Assembly (NCBI GenBank): GCA_016930515.1
Contig: JAFGGO010000085.1
Location: 1-64,000, forward strand
From: Promethearchaeota archaeon
Lineage (GTDB): Archaea > Asgardarchaeota > Lokiarchaeia > Sigyniarchaeales > SOKP01
Length of the DNA: 64,000 bases
Reading direction: 5' to 3'
Under the pieces are notes generated by a model that had not been told where the DNA came from, did not search any database, and saw only the letters and a list, made by a program, of their open reading frames with translations. Position numbers and translations under genes: made by a program. Shown here piece after piece: positions 11,472-20,367 of this stretch (positions are counted from its first letter, which is position 1; each line of letters starts with the position of its first letter).

Positions 11472-12092
11472 GTGAAAGTATCGCCGATTAAGGCCATCGT
11501 CTTTGACTTGGGTGATGTCTTAATTGAACATTCTTTTACCCGAGCGTTCCTTAAGTGGTCTGAATTGACCCAGATTCCCCAGGATCTATTTCAAGAAGGA
11601 TTTAAATACGAAGATCCCTTGATGGAGAGATTTGAGCGTGGGCAAATCTCCGCTGAAGATTTTTTTCAACATTTGACTCAAAAATTAAATATAAACTGGG
11701 CATTTTCCGAATTTAAACAGGGATGGCTTCACGCGATTGACGAGGTAAATCCTGAATCGTATACGCTTTTAGAAAAATTAAAAGCTCGTTTTGAATTACA
11801 CGTCCTCTCAAATACTAACGAGTTACACGCTAAGGATATACTAGTGCGTTTTCCCAAGCTATTTGCGTATTTTAACCGGATTTTTTTTTCGAACGAATTA
11901 TACGCGCGCAAGCCTGAGAAAGAAATTTATCGAAAAATGATTGAGCAACTTGATATGCCTCCCGAACAAATCTTATTTATTGACGATAACGAAAGAAACC
12001 TTATTGGAGCATCCGAGTTCGGGATTCAAACCGTTCAAATGCAATCTTATTCTCAGTTATATATTTCCCTGAAAAATTTCGCAATCATTTAA
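11472..12092 (+). CDS. HAD-superfamily hydrolase (YihX-like)
   Basis: This 206-residue phosphatase-type HAD protein has a helical cap. Motif I is IVFDLGDVL with the nucleophilic Asp at about residue 12; motif II is HVLSNTN; motif III is the lysine of ARKPEKEIY; motif IV is ILFIDDNERNL. The DLG form of motif I matches the YihX/GPP branch, whose members dephosphorylate sugar phosphates or small metabolites. Start is GTG 11472 with AAGGT about eleven bases upstream. It converges on and overlaps the following minus-strand gene by 36 bases at its 3' end. Confidence 0.9.
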   Translation: MKVSPIKAIVFDLGDVLIEHSFTRAFLKWSELTQIPQDLFQEGFKYEDPLMERFERGQISAEDFFQHLTQKLNINWAFSEFKQGWLHAIDEVNPESYTLLEKLKARFELHVLSNTNELHAKDILVRFPKLFAYFNRIFFSNELYARKPEKEIYRKMIEQLDMPPEQILFIDDNERNLIGASEFGIQTVQMQSYSQLYISLKNFAII

Positions 12093-13112
12093 TTTATCGT
12101 TTTTGCGAACTCTTGAGAGCTCTATCGTTCCTAATAAAATAAGGACCATGCTAATCACGACAAAATGGAGATTGAAACAAGAAAGGAGTCGAACAGGAAC
12201 AATTGGGCCATATACTGTAAAATAAATACCAAGGTAGAAGATTTGGGATAAGCATAATAGACAAGAACTCGCAATTCCTAAAATCAATTGCGTTTGTCTT
12301 TCGAGTGTTTGAAATTTTACGATAAGAAGGATCAAAAGGACCAGAGCAGCAATTATGGGTATTGTTTGAAGAAGGCTCAAGGGATCAAAACCAAAAAGAT
12401 ATGCGTTAGGTCCGTTGCTGGAAATTTCTACTCCTAAAAAGATGTACGCGTAATATAAGAAAGGAGGATTTGTATAAAAATTAATGTATGCGAAAATAGG
12501 AAGGAAAAATTGTAATATTAATAATAAAGAAAGAACCATAAATATTCTACGAATGAGGATAATCGAAGGTTTAATTTTATCATCTCTTGATGATGCCCCC
12601 TCCAATTTGCGACTAGGGGATTTATCGATTTTTCTCGAAATGTGAATGGTTATTACGCTTGTTATTATGGCGTAAAAGACTATTATCAAAATACTTGTAA
12701 GATAAAAACGATTTAGGCAATTTACACAATATCTTAGGCACATGAGCGGATATATGATCAAGGTTAACAAGAATAGAAAAGAAGCAACGAGACCGAGAAT
12801 TAATTTCGCTTTTCGCTCGAGCTTATTGAGTTTTATTGTTAGTACAAAAAATATCACGATGGCAGGAATCACTGGAATTGTATGATAAAGATCTCCCGTA
12901 AAAAACCACCAGTGAAATTTACCCGTGTTGTATTCGTAGAAGAAATGCAGTCCATAGAATCCAAACCAATAAAATCCCTCATAAAAAAACTCAAGATGAG
13001 TAGGAAGAAACAGCAATTGAACTATTAACGCGACTCCAAGAATTAAAAGAACTTTTCTTGTATATGCATTTTCTCCCTTGAAGATTTTCGTCTTTTGGTT
13101 CAATTCGAGCAT
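12057..13112 (-). CDS. Eight-TM protein with internal duplication
   Basis: The 351-residue membrane protein is built from two homologous halves of about four helices each. A loop-plus-helix signature repeats: LERKAKLILGLVASFL near residue 97 and LERQTQLILGIASSCL near residue 270. Each copy is preceded by a periplasm-facing loop rich in Phe, Tyr and Pro. A polar linker (SPSRKLEGASSRDDK) joins the halves. No family was recognised; the duplication suggests a transporter or channel-like scaffold, but no pore motif is evident. Its 3' end overlaps the HAD gene tail to tail. Confidence 0.7.
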   Translation of the reverse strand: MLELNQKTKIFKGENAYTRKVLLILGVALIVQLLFLPTHLEFFYEGFYWFGFYGLHFFYEYNTGKFHWWFFTGDLYHTIPVIPAIVIFFVLTIKLNKLERKAKLILGLVASFLFLLTLIIYPLMCLRYCVNCLNRFYLTSILIIVFYAIITSVITIHISRKIDKSPSRKLEGASSRDDKIKPSIILIRRIFMVLSLLLILQFFLPIFAYINFYTNPPFLYYAYIFLGVEISSNGPNAYLFGFDPLSLLQTIPIIAALVLLILLIVKFQTLERQTQLILGIASSCLLCLSQIFYLGIYFTVYGPIVPVRLLSCFNLHFVVISMVLILLGTIELSRVRKNDKLNDCEIFQGNI

Positions 13113-13376
13113 CTTTAATTGCCCTTCTCTTGTCCTATTATTAAGATGTAGTTCACTATTTATAAAGGCATGGGGGTAAAAAGTGAAGTACTGAGCAGAT
13201 TTTCATCACATGAAACGCAATGCTTTCGTGGATGGATGAATTATCCTAAGCATTTTTATTAAAATAATTCATTTTGTTGAATATCTCTTTTTTAGATGTT
13301 GGATCGTTCTGAAAATGTCCATTAATTCAAATTAAAATTTATCAAAATGAACCTCTCAAAAAATAGGTAAAATAAC

Positions 13377-15461
13377 TTAAATGCTCGTCGTGCTTATTGT
13401 TGCAAATAGCGCTGGGTGATCAGATTCATGTCCTCCCGTGTAATGGATGCTGGTTAAGGAAGAGTTTAGATGAGACGAGACGAAGATATGGTCAATTCTT
13501 TCGGTTGGTATTTCTCGTTCTCCTGGAAGGTTGGAATCGACAATTGCGTTAGCTGGATGAGTAGCAAGCACGATTTCCCAGGCGTCGTAGAGCTGAGCGA
13601 CGGTAATATTATATTGCTCCGTTCTCGGTTCAAAATTAAAATCTCCCATTAATAACACATTTTCCTTCCCCTCAGTAATGGTTAGGATGTTCTGTTGTTG
13701 GACGAGTTGGGTCGTGTCACCTTCAGAAGAGTTTTCGTAATTCCCTAAATGAGTCACGAAAACGTTAAAGGTAGTCGTTCCAACGGTAATTTGCGCCCAA
13801 ATGGTTGCTGTTTGTTCGCCAACGCATTTCATGTAAAAGGTGCGAGCGTGGTGGATGGGATACTTCGATAATAAGGCAATGCCAAAGGTATTAGTAACCG
13901 TTTTAGGCCCGTAATACGAGTAATATCCAATGGTGTTACTAATGTATCTCACGAAATCAGTATTACCGTTCGCAATCCGAGCGGTATCGGACTCTTGCAA
14001 TCCAATGATGTCGGGATTTAAATTTTGAATTACGGCACATTGACCTTCAAAATTTACACTTCCACCATCGGATGCTCCCTGCTGAATATTGTATGTCAAA
14101 ATAGAGAGTGTACCATCTTTTCCAGGCGGTTGTACGAATGGAATCTCGAGAATGATTCCTCCTACGATCGTGCCAAGCATAATTATTAGGATAATACTAA
14201 ACTTCTTTATCCTTAATGCAAGGTCTTCGAGCGAAGAACTTGGAAAGGTAAAAAATGGTTTTTTTACAACCAGAAAGGGTAATATCAATACTATTCCGCT
14301 GATTAAAAACACGAACCAAATCATGTCCTTGAATAACGGTCCAATAACGGGGATATAATCCCAAACAGGAACAAAGACCGCAGAAAGGATTATGACTAGG
14401 ATGAATAAGGCCGATAAAGAAAACGACCTTCCCATGTTTCGAATTGAAGGCTTTTTTTTAAACAATTCTTGAACGAGAAGCGTGAAATCCACGAGGATGA
14501 TTGGCGACAACAAGAGCATCGCGTATAAGACGCCTAAATTGAAGACCGTAGTCTCAGGCGGGAAATAAGGATATGTGGATACGAGGGCGAACGGAATTTG
14601 ATTGAGCCCTATGGTAAGAACGAGCGTTAACACAAACGCACCGTTCCACAATAAAACCACGATCGGAGGGAGTTTATTGAAGAAATGAGGCTTCAAGTAG
14701 GCAACCGCGATAAAAATCGTAAATACCAAGGCGAGTACGGTCGTGATCGCGACGATATTTCCTTCCGACCACCTTGCAATTACCGTGGGACTACTGAAGG
14801 CAAAATAACACAGGATTAAAACGCTCGTTAAACCCAAGCAAAGAACCGAAAGTCTCGATTTCGTTTTTTTCTCTCCTTCATTAATCTTATTTTTGGGATT
14901 AGCGCTTATTTTATTTTCTTTTTCAAGACGGAGCAGATCCAACGCCATTATCGAGGAATAAGCTGCGAGAATCCAGCCAATCCATTGGAACCAAAACGAT
15001 AAAGTTAGATCGATCGAGGAACCAAGCGTTCGAAACAGTATTGACAATATTAAACCAGCAGCCAAGGCAATTCCCAGCGTTAATGCGTTTTTTTCGCGTT
15101 TGCTTGAAGCTGTTTTTTGCAAGTATGCGGGTAGAAAAATCAAGAAACATCCCGTACCTAATCCCGTTAAAATCACTTTTATTTGCGTATCAAAAAATGG
15201 ATATAAAATCCTACTAACAACCATTATTTCTACGAGAAGTACTGAGATTTTATCTGGAAAATCGTCCTTAAATGCAATGAGAACGATGGGGGCTAGCAGG
15301 AACAAGATTGCCGCAATACTTTCGTTTATATCCGTTTCAATGAGATTTAGTAAGTAAATTGATTCCACGAAATCCGTTAAATGCTGGAAAAAGAACAGAA
15401 ACAGAATCCCTAATAAGACAATTTCAGAATAATACTTTTTGATAAATTTGTCAAGAGCCAT
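13377..15461 (-). CDS. CWH43/PGAP2IP-like membrane protein with EEP domain
   Basis: The 694-residue protein has about 11-13 membrane helices over residues 10-435, then a C-terminal endonuclease/exonuclease/phosphatase-fold domain on the outer face. All key EEP residues are visible: Asn in LTYNIQQG, Glu in IGLQESDT, His in FVTHLGN, Asp-Asn in LMGDFNFEP, and Asp681-His682 in SDHPALF. The layout and length match eukaryotic CWH43/PGAP2IP, which act in GPI-lipid remodelling; the SYYGPKTV and ALLSKYPI blocks also recall that family. A lipid phosphodiesterase role at the membrane is inferred. Bacterial membrane-linked EEP proteins are the alternative. A TATA box at 15486-15493 suggests a short-leader transcript. 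Confidence 0.8.
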   Translation of the reverse strand: MALDKFIKKYYSEIVLLGILFLFFFQHLTDFVESIYLLNLIETDINESIAAILFLLAPIVLIAFKDDFPDKISVLLVEIMVVSRILYPFFDTQIKVILTGLGTGCFLIFLPAYLQKTASSKREKNALTLGIALAAGLILSILFRTLGSSIDLTLSFWFQWIGWILAAYSSIMALDLLRLEKENKISANPKNKINEGEKKTKSRLSVLCLGLTSVLILCYFAFSSPTVIARWSEGNIVAITTVLALVFTIFIAVAYLKPHFFNKLPPIVVLLWNGAFVLTLVLTIGLNQIPFALVSTYPYFPPETTVFNLGVLYAMLLLSPIILVDFTLLVQELFKKKPSIRNMGRSFSLSALFILVIILSAVFVPVWDYIPVIGPLFKDMIWFVFLISGIVLILPFLVVKKPFFTFPSSSLEDLALRIKKFSIILIIMLGTIVGGIILEIPFVQPPGKDGTLSILTYNIQQGASDGGSVNFEGQCAVIQNLNPDIIGLQESDTARIANGNTDFVRYISNTIGYYSYYGPKTVTNTFGIALLSKYPIHHARTFYMKCVGEQTATIWAQITVGTTTFNVFVTHLGNYENSSEGDTTQLVQQQNILTITEGKENVLLMGDFNFEPRTEQYNITVAQLYDAWEIVLATHPANAIVDSNLPGEREIPTERIDHIFVSSHLNSSLTSIHYTGGHESDHPALFATISTTSI

Positions 15462-15485
15462 GTTTATAATATATACCTAAGGCTA

Positions 15486-15493
15486 TATATAAA
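15486..15493 (-). promoter_or_regulatory. Archaeal TATA box before EEP-domain gene
   Basis: TTTATATA on the minus strand lies about 25-32 bases ahead of the ATG at 15461, with no Shine-Dalgarno between them. The spacing would place transcription start close to the start codon, fitting a leaderless archaeal mRNA. Confidence 0.45.
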
Positions 15494-15584
15494 TCTTGGT
15501 TCTCGATCAATACAATGGTAAATCATATATCGAAAAAGGTCATCATTGGAATGTTAACGCTTTTTATTCCCATGAGGATTTATT

Positions 15585-16331
15585 TCACCTTTTTTTTAAT
15601 TCTAATATTGGAATATTATTCTTGTCTGATGCTTGAATTGGTTCGAGACGCGCCTTATCGAGGTCAAGCAAGGAATATTGGTTTGTATCCAAACAAATAG
15701 CGAAACCACCGAGAAACGAGCACCATTTACCCTCGCTTCGAAAGTCAAAAAATCCTTCTCTTAATGCGATGACGAATATGTCGTGAGAGACATGAATATT
15801 GATGGTACCTTTTTCCCCGTTATTGAGGGTCTCAATGGTTTTATCGTAGACTTTTCTCGAATAATCTGCAAGGGAAACGATTTCTTCAGAAGAATAACAC
15901 CCATCGCGCCAGCGTTTTATGAATTCAAAACCAGGATGTTTAATCGCTTCAGACGCGATCAAATTCCCTGCTAATAACACCTCATTTAGAGGGCTATATG
16001 TTCCAATGACTGCGCTTTTACCGCCGATCTCTCTGAATCCCTCGTTTATCAGTTCAGCCGTTTCCACGCATCTCGGAGAAGGACTGTGATATGTGCGTAT
16101 CCTTTTTTCCTTGGGAAGCAAGCTCCCGAATATCTTAGCAATCTCTCGACCCATTTCCGTGAGTCTTAAGGTTCTCAACTCCTTTGCGTCATTGGTTTCT
16201 TTTCTATGAGAGTGCCTTAAAAACAAGACGATCTTGGCGTTTTGAGGGGTCATTCTAAGTCCTTCGATAAGCTCTCTCGCTTGAAAGCTCCACTTTGATT
16301 CCTTCCAGATGGATTGATACTCCTTTTTCAT
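15585..16331 (-). CDS. Histidine phosphatase superfamily protein
   Basis: 248 residues with the branch-1 histidine phosphatase signature LFLRHSHRKE (RHxxR; phospho-acceptor His), the downstream YHSPSPRCVETAE segment holding the second catalytic Arg, and the late His in INIHVSHDIFV. It should dephosphorylate a small phospho-substrate or phosphoprotein. ATG 16331 is preferred over 16367 because GGAG lies six bases before it. It runs in the same direction as the membrane EEP gene but ends 124 bases upstream of that gene's start. The substrate is not determinable. Confidence 0.88.
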   Translation of the reverse strand: MKKEYQSIWKESKWSFQARELIEGLRMTPQNAKIVLFLRHSHRKETNDAKELRTLRLTEMGREIAKIFGSLLPKEKRIRTYHSPSPRCVETAELINEGFREIGGKSAVIGTYSPLNEVLLAGNLIASEAIKHPGFEFIKRWRDGCYSSEEIVSLADYSRKVYDKTIETLNNGEKGTINIHVSHDIFVIALREGFFDFRSEGKWCSFLGGFAICLDTNQYSLLDLDKARLEPIQASDKNNIPILELKKR

Positions 16332-16576
16332 AAAGCACTCCATTTTATTAAATTTCTTGAAATTCAAATAGTTATTGTTTCATGGAATAAAATGTAGTCT
16401 AAGAGTGTAATATTGAAGCATTTTTAATTATAGTGAAATATTAATCTCATTAATTATGAATATAATCAATCTTCAAAAGTCAATTTTATTATCGATATTT
16501 TTTTTTCCCTTTTATCGAGTGCATCAATCATTTAACGATTAAGAGACTTCAGAAAAGAAAACATCAGATAGACAAA

Positions 16577-16753
16577 TTAAAGGGTAATTTGTTCGCCACA
16601 ATTACCGCAAAATTTTTTTCCATCTGAGATGAGTGTTTTTCCGCATTTAGGGCACGATATAATCGTGGAAAGAAATGCAATAAGGAGATCTAAGACTTGT
16701 TTAGCACTTTTTTTCCCAAATGTTGAGAGTTTATCAGCATCAAATTGAATCGT
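16577..16753 (-). pseudogene. Zinc-ribbon ORF lacking a normal start
   Basis: A 58-codon open frame ends CPKCGKTLISDGKKFCGNCGEQ, a clear four-cysteine zinc ribbon, preceded by a predicted amphipathic or hydrophobic helix (KSAKQVLDLLIAFLSTII). There is no ATG, GTG or TTG in frame; the first codons after the upstream stop are ACG and ATT. It lies 27 bases after the activase gene on the same strand. It is either a remnant of a longer protein, a gene using ATT as start, or a small operon member with a frameshift. Confidence 0.5.
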
Positions 16754-16780
16754 TTAAAAATTTCTCGTCGCAACTTTAGA

Positions 16781-17707
16781 TTAATTACCAATAGATACCA
16801 CTAAGCCAATACCTTCAATAATTTTCTTTAATTTAAGAATGTGTTCTTCATCAGGCGCTCTTTCGTCAGGACAACAATAAGATCTACCCAATTGTTCGCA
16901 TTTCGTTTTTCCTCCTTCGTGATAAGGTAGCAGGGAAACTTTTTTCACACCTATATTCTTACCCAATATTGCAATCTCCTTTATATGAGATTCAGAATCG
17001 TTGAATCCAGAGATTAATGGGATCCTCAACCAGACCTGATTGCTTTTTGCTGTTTTCCGTAGGTTCTCCAATATAAGGTCGTTGTTAACGCCAGTTGTTT
17101 TTTGGTGTTTTACAGGGTCTAAGTGTTTGATGTCAAAGAGAACTAGATCGACATGTATCAATACCTCTTGTAATTTTCTCCACGGTGCGTATCCCGTTGT
17201 TTCCAATGCCGTGTGAAGTCCTACTTTTTTGCATTCGGTTAAAATTTCCTTTGCGAATATGTTCTGGGACAGTGGTTCTCCTCCTGATATCGTAACGCCG
17301 CCGCCCGAATTCTCGTAAAAGGGTAAGTCTTGTACGAATTCTTCCAAGACATCCCGAACTGTTGCTTGCCACCCGCATTTATTTAACGAGTGATAAAGGC
17401 AACTATCGACGCATATCAAGCACGAGTTGCATTTATTCCAATCGATTGTTCTCTTGTCCTGTCCTGATATAGAGATCGCTCCTTGTGGACAAACCTTTAC
17501 GCAAGCACCGCAACTCTTACAGTTGATGTCCCGAACCATAAGATTGATGGAAAAATCCTGTGATTCGGGATTTGAACACCATGGACACCGTAAAGGGCAC
17601 CCTTTTAAAAATACGGTTGTTCTAATTCCTGGACCATCGTGCACGCAGAACTTTTGAATGTTAAAAATTAACCCTTTTGGTTCTATCTCCGTCTTTGAAT
17701 CCTGCAT
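16781..17707 (-). CDS. Glycyl radical enzyme activase (radical SAM)
   Basis: This enzyme uses S-adenosylmethionine and a 4Fe-4S cluster to abstract hydrogen from the glycine of its partner enzyme. The radical SAM motif GCPLRCPWC supplies C37, C41 and C44. An inserted ferredoxin domain has two four-Cys sets (C63/66/69/73 and C93/96/99/103), typical of activases for non-PFL glycyl radical enzymes. SGGEPL follows. The ATG at 17707 has AGGAG 14 bases upstream; an in-frame TTG at 17737 is possible and adds ten residues. It lies 71 bases downstream of the glycyl radical enzyme on the same strand, so the pair is an operon and a functional couple. Confidence 0.93.
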   Translation of the reverse strand: MQDSKTEIEPKGLIFNIQKFCVHDGPGIRTTVFLKGCPLRCPWCSNPESQDFSINLMVRDINCKSCGACVKVCPQGAISISGQDKRTIDWNKCNSCLICVDSCLYHSLNKCGWQATVRDVLEEFVQDLPFYENSGGGVTISGGEPLSQNIFAKEILTECKKVGLHTALETTGYAPWRKLQEVLIHVDLVLFDIKHLDPVKHQKTTGVNNDLILENLRKTAKSNQVWLRIPLISGFNDSESHIKEIAILGKNIGVKKVSLLPYHEGGKTKCEQLGRSYCCPDERAPDEEHILKLKKIIEGIGLVVSIGN

Positions 17708-17778
17708 TGATAGATTTAGTCTCCTGTTTTCGTGCAATTCGACTGTTATTCAAAAATGCTAAGCTTTTTAATCGTGTA

Positions 17779-20187
17779 TTACCTTAGACTTTGTTCTGTC
17801 CGGGCTATGATGTGATCCTGTAAACCTGACGATAAGTCTACGAAATAAGCGCTAAATCCTGCAACTCGCACGATGAGGTCGCTGTACTGTTCTGGTTGGG
17901 CCTTTGCTTGTAATAGGGTTTCTTTATCGACGATATTAAACTGGATGTGTGGGATGTTTAGCGCTTTCCATGTTTTTAGGTAGCTGAGAAACATTGGCTT
18001 CAAATCATCTTCCAAGAACTTGGGGAGGAACTTTTGATTGAGCAAGTGATTATATGTGTCCACGGTGCTAATCTTGGAAACTGACTTTAATACTGCTGTG
18101 GGGCCTTTCTTGTCTCTTCCTGGTGCTGGTGCTAAAGTAGAATCTGCAAACGGCTCGCCATCGTATCGACCATCGGGGGTAGCTGGAGTGTCGTTGGCCA
18201 ATCCGTATGTGGCAGATACAGCGCTCCCGTCGCCTCTATGCGAATGTCCGAATGGATCTTTAACTAATTCCATGGCTGCTTCGCCTCGAGCTTGCACTTC
18301 TCGAGCGATTAAATCGGCGTAATCGTCGTCGTTACCGAATTTTGGAGCATCAAGACAAGCTTGTCGCACCTCTTCACGGCCTTCCCAATTGTTGTCTATG
18401 ATCTTTATTAACTCAGGAAGGGTGACTTTCTTATCTTCAAAAACAACTTTTCTAATAGCAGTGATGGCGTCTGCCACGTTCGTGCCTCCAATAACCTGTG
18501 AGAAATGGTGGATCATCGAGTCGTAAACCCACTTACGACATTCCTTCCCTTGCTCGATGCAACCGTCTAAAATTGCCGAATAAAAGGGCCGGGGGGCGTA
18601 TTTTGCTAAGAGCTCGTTGTTGATTCGCTCGAGGTGTTCTATCTTGCCCATAAAGAAGTTCACCTGCTCGGCGTAGGCATCAAGCACGTCTTCCCACCTT
18701 TCGAAAGTTGCGGGATCTCGAGTTTTGGCTCCGTGTTGCTCGCCTGTTTCTGGATTAATTCCTTGATGAAGCGCCCACCACAAGCATTTCGGCAATACAA
18801 AATACCCTACCGATCGGCGAACGATATTCTTTCCGGGAATCTCGATGTAAACGCACCCAGATACTGCGTATTGCTTGGCATCGTGCGTTGGAACGCCCCA
18901 TCGTTCGTAAAGGGGAATCAACGCCTCGTCGTTAAATAAAGAGGGATAACCAATACCAGTTTTAATGACCTCGATCGCCTTGGAATATACATCGTCGGGA
19001 GTTCCTTCGTGGATCCTCAATGCAATGCTCGGTTCTATAATTTTTAACGATTTAGCCGCTTCCATGGTCAAATAAGTCAGGTCGTTCGTCACATCGTTGC
19101 CATTTTCATCCGTTCCACCAATGGTAACTGCCTGCAAAGACGCCACGCCTCCATATACGGAACTTACAGTTGGAGAATACACCAAACCGAGTTCATTGAG
19201 TTTGATCCAAAGCAATTGCAGAATTCCTAGTGTCTCTTCCTTAGTGATGCGCCCTTCTTTCAAATCCATTTCGTAATAAGGTCCAAAAATTTTATCGATT
19301 CGGATACCGATCCCCAATGTGGAATATTCAAGATAACGCACGAGGTGAATGAAATAAAAAAATTGGACAGCTTCGATAAACGTCCTTGGTGGGTTGGCAG
19401 GAACCCTTTGGCAAGTCTCGGCAATCTCTTCGAGAACCCTTTTGCGTGGGCCATTTTCCTGCTGTTCAGAAGTCTTTTTAGCTAAAACAGCGTAGCGATT
19501 TGCAAAATAGATTACTGCTTCCAATGATATGATCGCTGCTTGGAGAAAATCTTTCTGTTCCATGTAATCCCCAGGGATTTCTTGGTCCAATTCGGATATC
19601 TTGTCTTTAATTTTTGAAATTAAACCATTTAATCCCAACTTGAATAATTTTTCGTAATTTGGAATGCCCAACTCGGAAAGTTGACTCCAGAGAAAGGTTC
19701 CCTCGTAGATCCAATATTTTTTCAAATCCTCAGGTATTATTGCTTTATGGCGGTCGCTTATTGCTTTATCTTTCCAATACGCGCAAAGCTCGTCTAATTC
19801 TTTTCTTCCCTCTTCGTCAAGTAATGACTGTCCAGCTTCGCTGTTTACCAAGCGTTGTGGTGATTTCCAATTCTGTTCGATTGGATGAAAAATCCCGTTT
19901 GGGTCCGCTGTCTGATATCCAACGATTCTTTCGTATTCTCGGATGAAGATGTCCATGTTGTTTAGGATATTGGCCAAGGCCTTAGCTCGTCGTAGAACCA
20001 TTGACTCTCCTTCTGTTTCCTTGTAAGATTCTGTCATCAACCTTGATCTCTGTAAATCCAGACGAATCTCAGGTCGAAACATTCCGCGCTTAGAATCATC
20101 GTCAACATTACCTCGCTTAATGTTGCGAATGGCGCGGCTAACGACCTTTTTCCGAAGCTCTTTGGGCGCTAGATTTTGCACTTGCAT
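17779..20187 (-). CDS. Glycyl radical enzyme, PFL-like, substrate unknown
   Basis: The 802-residue enzyme has the ten-stranded-barrel glycyl radical layout. The C-terminal radical loop is VRVAGFSAYF with the radical on Gly777. The thiyl cysteine is Cys445 in YAVSGCVYIEIPGKN. Glycerol/diol dehydratases, choline lyase and hydroxyphenylacetate decarboxylase carry GCVE at this point, with Glu two residues after Cys; here that position is Tyr, so those activities are not supported. Two cysteines (CC) as in pyruvate formate-lyase are also absent. A decarboxylase-like or C-C bond-forming member is possible. GAGGT precedes the ATG by eight bases. Oxygen-sensitive anaerobic metabolism is implied. Confidence 0.92.
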   Translation of the reverse strand: MQVQNLAPKELRKKVVSRAIRNIKRGNVDDDSKRGMFRPEIRLDLQRSRLMTESYKETEGESMVLRRAKALANILNNMDIFIREYERIVGYQTADPNGIFHPIEQNWKSPQRLVNSEAGQSLLDEEGRKELDELCAYWKDKAISDRHKAIIPEDLKKYWIYEGTFLWSQLSELGIPNYEKLFKLGLNGLISKIKDKISELDQEIPGDYMEQKDFLQAAIISLEAVIYFANRYAVLAKKTSEQQENGPRKRVLEEIAETCQRVPANPPRTFIEAVQFFYFIHLVRYLEYSTLGIGIRIDKIFGPYYEMDLKEGRITKEETLGILQLLWIKLNELGLVYSPTVSSVYGGVASLQAVTIGGTDENGNDVTNDLTYLTMEAAKSLKIIEPSIALRIHEGTPDDVYSKAIEVIKTGIGYPSLFNDEALIPLYERWGVPTHDAKQYAVSGCVYIEIPGKNIVRRSVGYFVLPKCLWWALHQGINPETGEQHGAKTRDPATFERWEDVLDAYAEQVNFFMGKIEHLERINNELLAKYAPRPFYSAILDGCIEQGKECRKWVYDSMIHHFSQVIGGTNVADAITAIRKVVFEDKKVTLPELIKIIDNNWEGREEVRQACLDAPKFGNDDDYADLIAREVQARGEAAMELVKDPFGHSHRGDGSAVSATYGLANDTPATPDGRYDGEPFADSTLAPAPGRDKKGPTAVLKSVSKISTVDTYNHLLNQKFLPKFLEDDLKPMFLSYLKTWKALNIPHIQFNIVDKETLLQAKAQPEQYSDLIVRVAGFSAYFVDLSSGLQDHIIARTEQSLR

Positions 20188-20234
20188 AATATTAACCTCT
20201 GGATAGTATAAATCCCAATTGTTTTAAAATTTTT

Positions 20235-20247
20235 TTAACAGTGTTAA
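20235..20247. promoter_or_regulatory. Palindrome upstream of glycyl radical operon
   Basis: TTAACAGTGTTAA is a perfect 13-base odd-centred palindrome 48 bases before the ATG of the glycyl radical enzyme. It could be an operator for an anaerobic or substrate regulator. No regulator gene is adjacent. Confidence 0.35.
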
Positions 20248-20367
20248 CTTTGCATAATATGGTTCTAAGGAATGATTTATTATCCTGAATTATGAGAACA
20301 TTTAAAAATTTATTTGAATATTAAAGCGCTATTTATCATTTTGGCTAAAATAATTAACTTAAATGAT

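Noticed and set aside
15515-15700. 61-residue hydrophobic plus-strand ORF
   Set aside because: Overlaps the 3' end of the histidine phosphatase and its composition mirrors AT-rich antisense.
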